Shown piece by piece: positions 60,664 through 64,000 of a stretch of DNA of 64,000 bases; within the stretch, counting starts at the first letter, position 1, and each line of letters begins with the position of its first letter. Origin of the DNA: Cladochytrium replicatum. Taxonomy: Eukaryota; Chytridiomycota; Chytridiomycetes; Cladochytriales; Cladochytriaceae. The DNA lies in NCBI GenBank assembly GCA_025526935.1, contig JAHLKD010000095.1, forward strand, positions 62,001-126,000. The letters run 5' to 3'. The notes under the pieces were generated by a model that made no database searches, was not told the DNA's origin, and saw nothing but the letters and a program-made list of their open reading frames with translations. The position numbers and the translations under genes are program-made.

Positions 60664-62451
60664 TGGAGATGGGCTCCTCGAACACCAGAACGCTCGCTGC
60701 ACCAAACGCTCAGGAATCCCGCACAATACACCCAGGTAGAGTGCCAGAAGTTAACATCACCATCTATTGTTTACAGAGCATCTGAAAAATTCTTTCGTTT
60801 GTGCGCAGTTGAATCGCTTCTTCTACACTGACGCCCTCATTGTCGGCGCATCAGACTCCACAGCCCGCCCACACCAAATAGTGCAGATCAAATTCGATGG
60901 GATGAGGTGGCCAACGTTGCGCTCCATGCACGGACGCTGGAGTCTTTCCAGGCTTCCGGAATTGCGGAGGCGGGTTTGGTGCCGAAGAGGGCGGATGTAA
61001 GCTCCGTGGTGTCACAGTGAGGTCAAGCGAGGAATTCGACGATTCGGAGATTGTGCGCACGATGACGCTTGGGGTTATGGGAAAAGCGGGATTAAAGTCA
61101 TTGTCGAGAATTGCGTTCGACCAGGATGATTTTGTGCCCACCACTGGAACGCCGTTCCCTTTCTTGTCTTCGGTGAGTTGTTCGAATGACGACTACTGAA
61201 CGAAGAAAATGCTGATTCTTAATATACTTGAAGATGCCATATGAGAGTCTCCAAAAAGTTCTAAGAAAGAAGCTCGGAGAGTTGCCCGTTCCAATCGAGG
61301 TTGAGTACGGAACAACCTTTGTTTCATCCAAATTCGTTCGCCCTGAATCTGCAACCGATGAACCACACCTTGAAGCGACCCTGATGGTCCCAGCAGACAC
61401 ATTTTCATCGGATGATGGCAGTGTCTCATATGACGAAGGCAAGTTCTCGACCCGCTTCATCATTGGTGCCGATGGACACAACTCTGCAGTGCGGCAGTCG
61501 ATTTTCAACTGGTCAATGGATTCCGAGTCTGAAGAACAGCGCTTCATCATTTCAGACTGCCACATTGAAACTCTACAGGACGAAGGCTCACAGCAGACGA
61601 CGTGAACATCACATATCACAAGGACGGGATAGTGATGGCCGTCCCGATCGACAAAGTAACATCGCTCTATCGAGTTGTCGCTCAAATGCCACTGTCGCGC
61701 AGTGAACCCAAGCCGTCAGCATTCCATGCTTCCGCAGTGAAATACACTCCGTACCATTTCGATGATCTTGCAAAATCGTCGGTTTCCGAACAGAGCATTC
61801 GTGGAAGTCGATCAAACCTAGGTGGACACAGGAGGTTAGGATCAACGAGCGCATGGCAAAGGAGTACATGTGGCCTTTTGCAGCTCCAGTGCCGGACACC
61901 TCTCGACACCCATCTGCAGGATGGCTTTCAATGTTCGGCAGAGACACGAAGAAGAGGCCAAGGTCGCTGCTCCCTCGGAGCAGACTACTCAGGTCACCGG
62001 GCGAATCTTTCTGGTCGGCGATGCAGTACACGTGTTCAACCCGCTTGGATCACAGGGGTTGAACCTTGGATTACAAGAAGTTCAGAATCTTGCTTGGAAA
62101 CTTGGGCTGGCGTGTCGGGGCGGGACACCGTCCCCCACTAGCTCTGTCCTATTGCTCGAGACATACGGTAGGGAACGCATGCGTGTAGCCGAAAACGCGT
62201 TTTCATTGTCGAGTTCCGGCGGCAGTGGCGTGCCGAATCTGTTCTCGATCGATACGTATACGCCTGCCACACCGACGCTGACGACTTCCGTGAACGCGGT
62301 CACCTCGATGGCGAACGCTCTGAGCTCGTCGGCCGTCACGAGAGCGTTTAGGGATGTGCTGGTCCCGGTGCTTCTCAAAGTCCCCGCTGCGACGAGCCTG
62401 ATTCGACAATCGGTGCTCGGACTCGACCGCCAACGTCGTCACGCCGCCTAA
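60664..62451 (+). pseudogene. Decayed FAD-dependent aromatic monooxygenase (phenol hydroxylase-like)
   Basis: Late parts of the gene are clear: RFIIGADGHNSAVRQ (the DG motif) and GRIFLVGDAVHVFNPLGSQG with LNLGLQEVQNLAWKL (the second FAD motif) define a class A flavoprotein hydroxylase. The N-terminal FAD motif is damaged. DALIVGAS is followed directly by sequence corresponding to HARTLESFQASGIAEAGL in another frame, so about 30 residues including the GxGxxG end are lost. A second frame break lies at about 61585-61605, where ISDCHIE continues as DVNITYHKDGIVMAVP one frame over. A third disrupted stretch lies at 61790-61960. The C-terminal thioredoxin-like domain of phenol hydroxylases is absent. 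The start given is the first ATG before the homology and is only a guess. Confidence 0.7.
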
Positions 62452-64000
62452 AAAGCAGCATCGCGCGCACCTCGTTCTGGACTCGCACCTCGTGCAACCA
62501 ATCATTACCTCCATAGAGAAATTATTGACCACCATTACAATCAATTACGCTGCAGTTTGTACATGCGCAAGAACGATAATGCAGGTCCCCAGTATGTTTG
62601 CGACCTAACACATTGCACATTTTTTGCTCTACGTCAACCACATTGGCTTCTGGGACACTGAAGTTTTGCAGTTTCCGAGGACTGGCATGAATATTTTGTT
62701 CGGCATGATTTTCTTGGGGGTGTTTGTTGGTCTCCTTGTTGTTTTCCACAATATTTAGTGAAGCACAAGCAAGAAAGTCTGTCGTGGCTGCACATTAAGA
62801 ATGTTTGTTGTTGTTGTCCCAACAATGTGGTGAGTACGTTTTCTTGCCCCAGTGATGGTCTGTCTGGTCTGCTGTAAATTTCTTTAGATACAATCTCAAA
62901 ATGATGATGTTGCTGCATTACCAACTAATTTGTCCACCCCAGTTTCTTCCACTTCATCCGTTCTAGCCTACTACAAATTGGATGTGTTCTTCCTGCGATT
63001 GTTGGAGGTCATATATGAACTAATAGGGGTAACATAGAATTAATGATAATAGAGTTGGTTCCATCGATTGTCCATATACTGTCTATTCTGCTACAGTTGG
63101 GTTCGTTGTTTCAATCAGTTCTTCTGTTAGTGTTGTTTGTCTTGCAAAATTACCTGATAAGTGGCTGTTATTTCTATAGATTGGCAGTTTTATTTCTGAA
63201 ATTATTACTCAGCGCAAAATTGATAGTTAAGAAGTGTGGGGTCAAAGTGAGATAAGTGTTGATAGTCTGTGTGTGCTGTTTGTGGTAGTCTGCAAAGATG
63301 TTGGGATTCTTGTAATTGACTTGTTGATCATCTGATACATTGTTGCTGAACGAGACATCATTTTTCCACTTCTCCACCCATCCATCAACGCCAACTTCAA
63401 ATATGCCATTGCTCCGTGTGAACCAGACCTTTTGCACTTGCCTTTGAACCAGGCTGCATATTCTTGAGTGAACTTTGCAATTTCAGCCTTTGTGCAGACA
63501 GGTGGAGGAATAAGCTGATGGACTCTAAGGGCTAGTATAATCCATGGCAGATCTGATAGAAATGATTTTTCAACTGTTGCTGCAACACATGAGTAGGAAG
63601 TTGGTTCACATCAGGAAAATCTGAATTTGCACAGAACTAGTATTGACTTTGCAATTGCATCCATCAGCTAAATACTTCTCAATTCTACAAGGGCTAAATC
63701 TCTCTATGGTGCCCAGGGTCTGCCACAAGTCAAATCGTTTATTTGATATGTCAAATTTTATTTGCACTAATTTGTGCGAGTCAAATCGAGGGGAGCTCCT
63801 TTTTTTGCTCAAATGTGATTTGAGCAAATAGGGGTGCCAATTTGTCAAATACAAATGGTACCTACCTATTTGGCAAATAGGCCGCAAGGCTTGGGCAAAT
63901 ATTTGTCAAATATTGTGTGTCGTAATATGTTTCCAGACTCCCCACCCAACATTAATACTCTTACACTCCTGATTCCCCCTTAAACAGTTTGTGCTGTAAC
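62452..64000. other. Right-hand end: repeat-like region with no clear gene
   Basis: No complete gene. Minus-strand segments at 63180-63540 read like coding sequence (ALRVHQLIPPPVCTKAEIAK, then VWFTRSNGIFEVGVDGWVEK in another frame) and may be debris of a repeated element or an unknown protein. 62540-62920 has overlapping open frames with no family features. 63720-63920 holds the CAAAT palindrome cluster. Confidence 0.45.
63729..63915. repeat. Cluster of CAAAT/ATTTG motifs with palindromes
   Basis: About 17 copies of CAAAT or ATTTG occur in 190 bases. Three are in near-perfect palindromes: 63804-63828 (11-base arms TTTGCTCAAAT and ATTTGAGCAAA around GTG), 63865-63881 (CCTATTTG G CAAATAGG) and 63898-63914 (AATATTTG T CAAATATT). 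The shared core is ATTTGNCAAAT. The role is unknown. Confidence 0.8.

Noticed and set aside
63604-63887. Minus-strand ORF over the CAAAT cluster
   Set aside because: Its open frame follows from the repeated motif itself, and there is no family resemblance.

Overview
The window is fungal nuclear DNA, most likely from a basidiomycete (Agaricomycetes-like; inferred from gene style, not proven). The genes are cut by many short GT-AG introns of about 45-70 bases, gene density is moderate, and the gene set is typical of filamentous fungi: an ERG27-type sterol ketoreductase, a Dal5-like permease pair, a laccase-like multicopper oxidase, a fungal H1, TIM50 and PNO1. Most exon models below were joined by hand, and for most of them the exon lengths add up to whole codons.

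Layout. 0-9 kb holds the 3' end of one anion permease, its complete tandem copy, a wall- or membrane-anchored phospholipase C-type phosphoesterase and a membrane-anchored multicopper oxidase. 9-15 kb holds an AIF/FSP1-like flavoprotein, then a 3.6 kb gap containing an AT-rich relic of mitochondrial cox1 with a group I intron end (a NUMT), then linker histone H1. 15-29 kb holds the dynein light intermediate chain, a 4.4 kb gene-poor gap, 3-keto-sterol reductase divergent from mitochondrial aconitase, and a derlin. 29-38 kb is a local duplication zone: a decayed bZIP paralogue with a 373-base insertion and a 41-G run, a decayed piece of an unknown gene, then the intact bZIP gene and the intact unknown gene. 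38-50 kb is ordinary housekeeping: AP-2 sigma, a short-chain dehydrogenase, PNO1, a multi-pass membrane protein, a sugar porter and a small secreted protein. 50-64 kb is repeat-rich. TIM50 sits between two inverted, broken copies of a Ygr210/OLA1-type GTPase sequence. These are followed by a 12-exon NADP-type alcohol dehydrogenase, an unresolved gene, a broken FAD monooxygenase, and an end segment with a dense cluster of CAAAT/ATTTG palindromes.

There is no biosynthetic cluster or operon-like system. Neighbours mostly share only promoters (ERG27/aconitase, unknown gene/AP-2 sigma, Ygr210-like/TIM50). The most informative parts are the decay and rearrangement signatures: the NUMT, the insertion with a target-site duplication, the inverted copies around TIM50 and the CAAAT palindrome field. 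I did not find convincing evidence for a new biological system.
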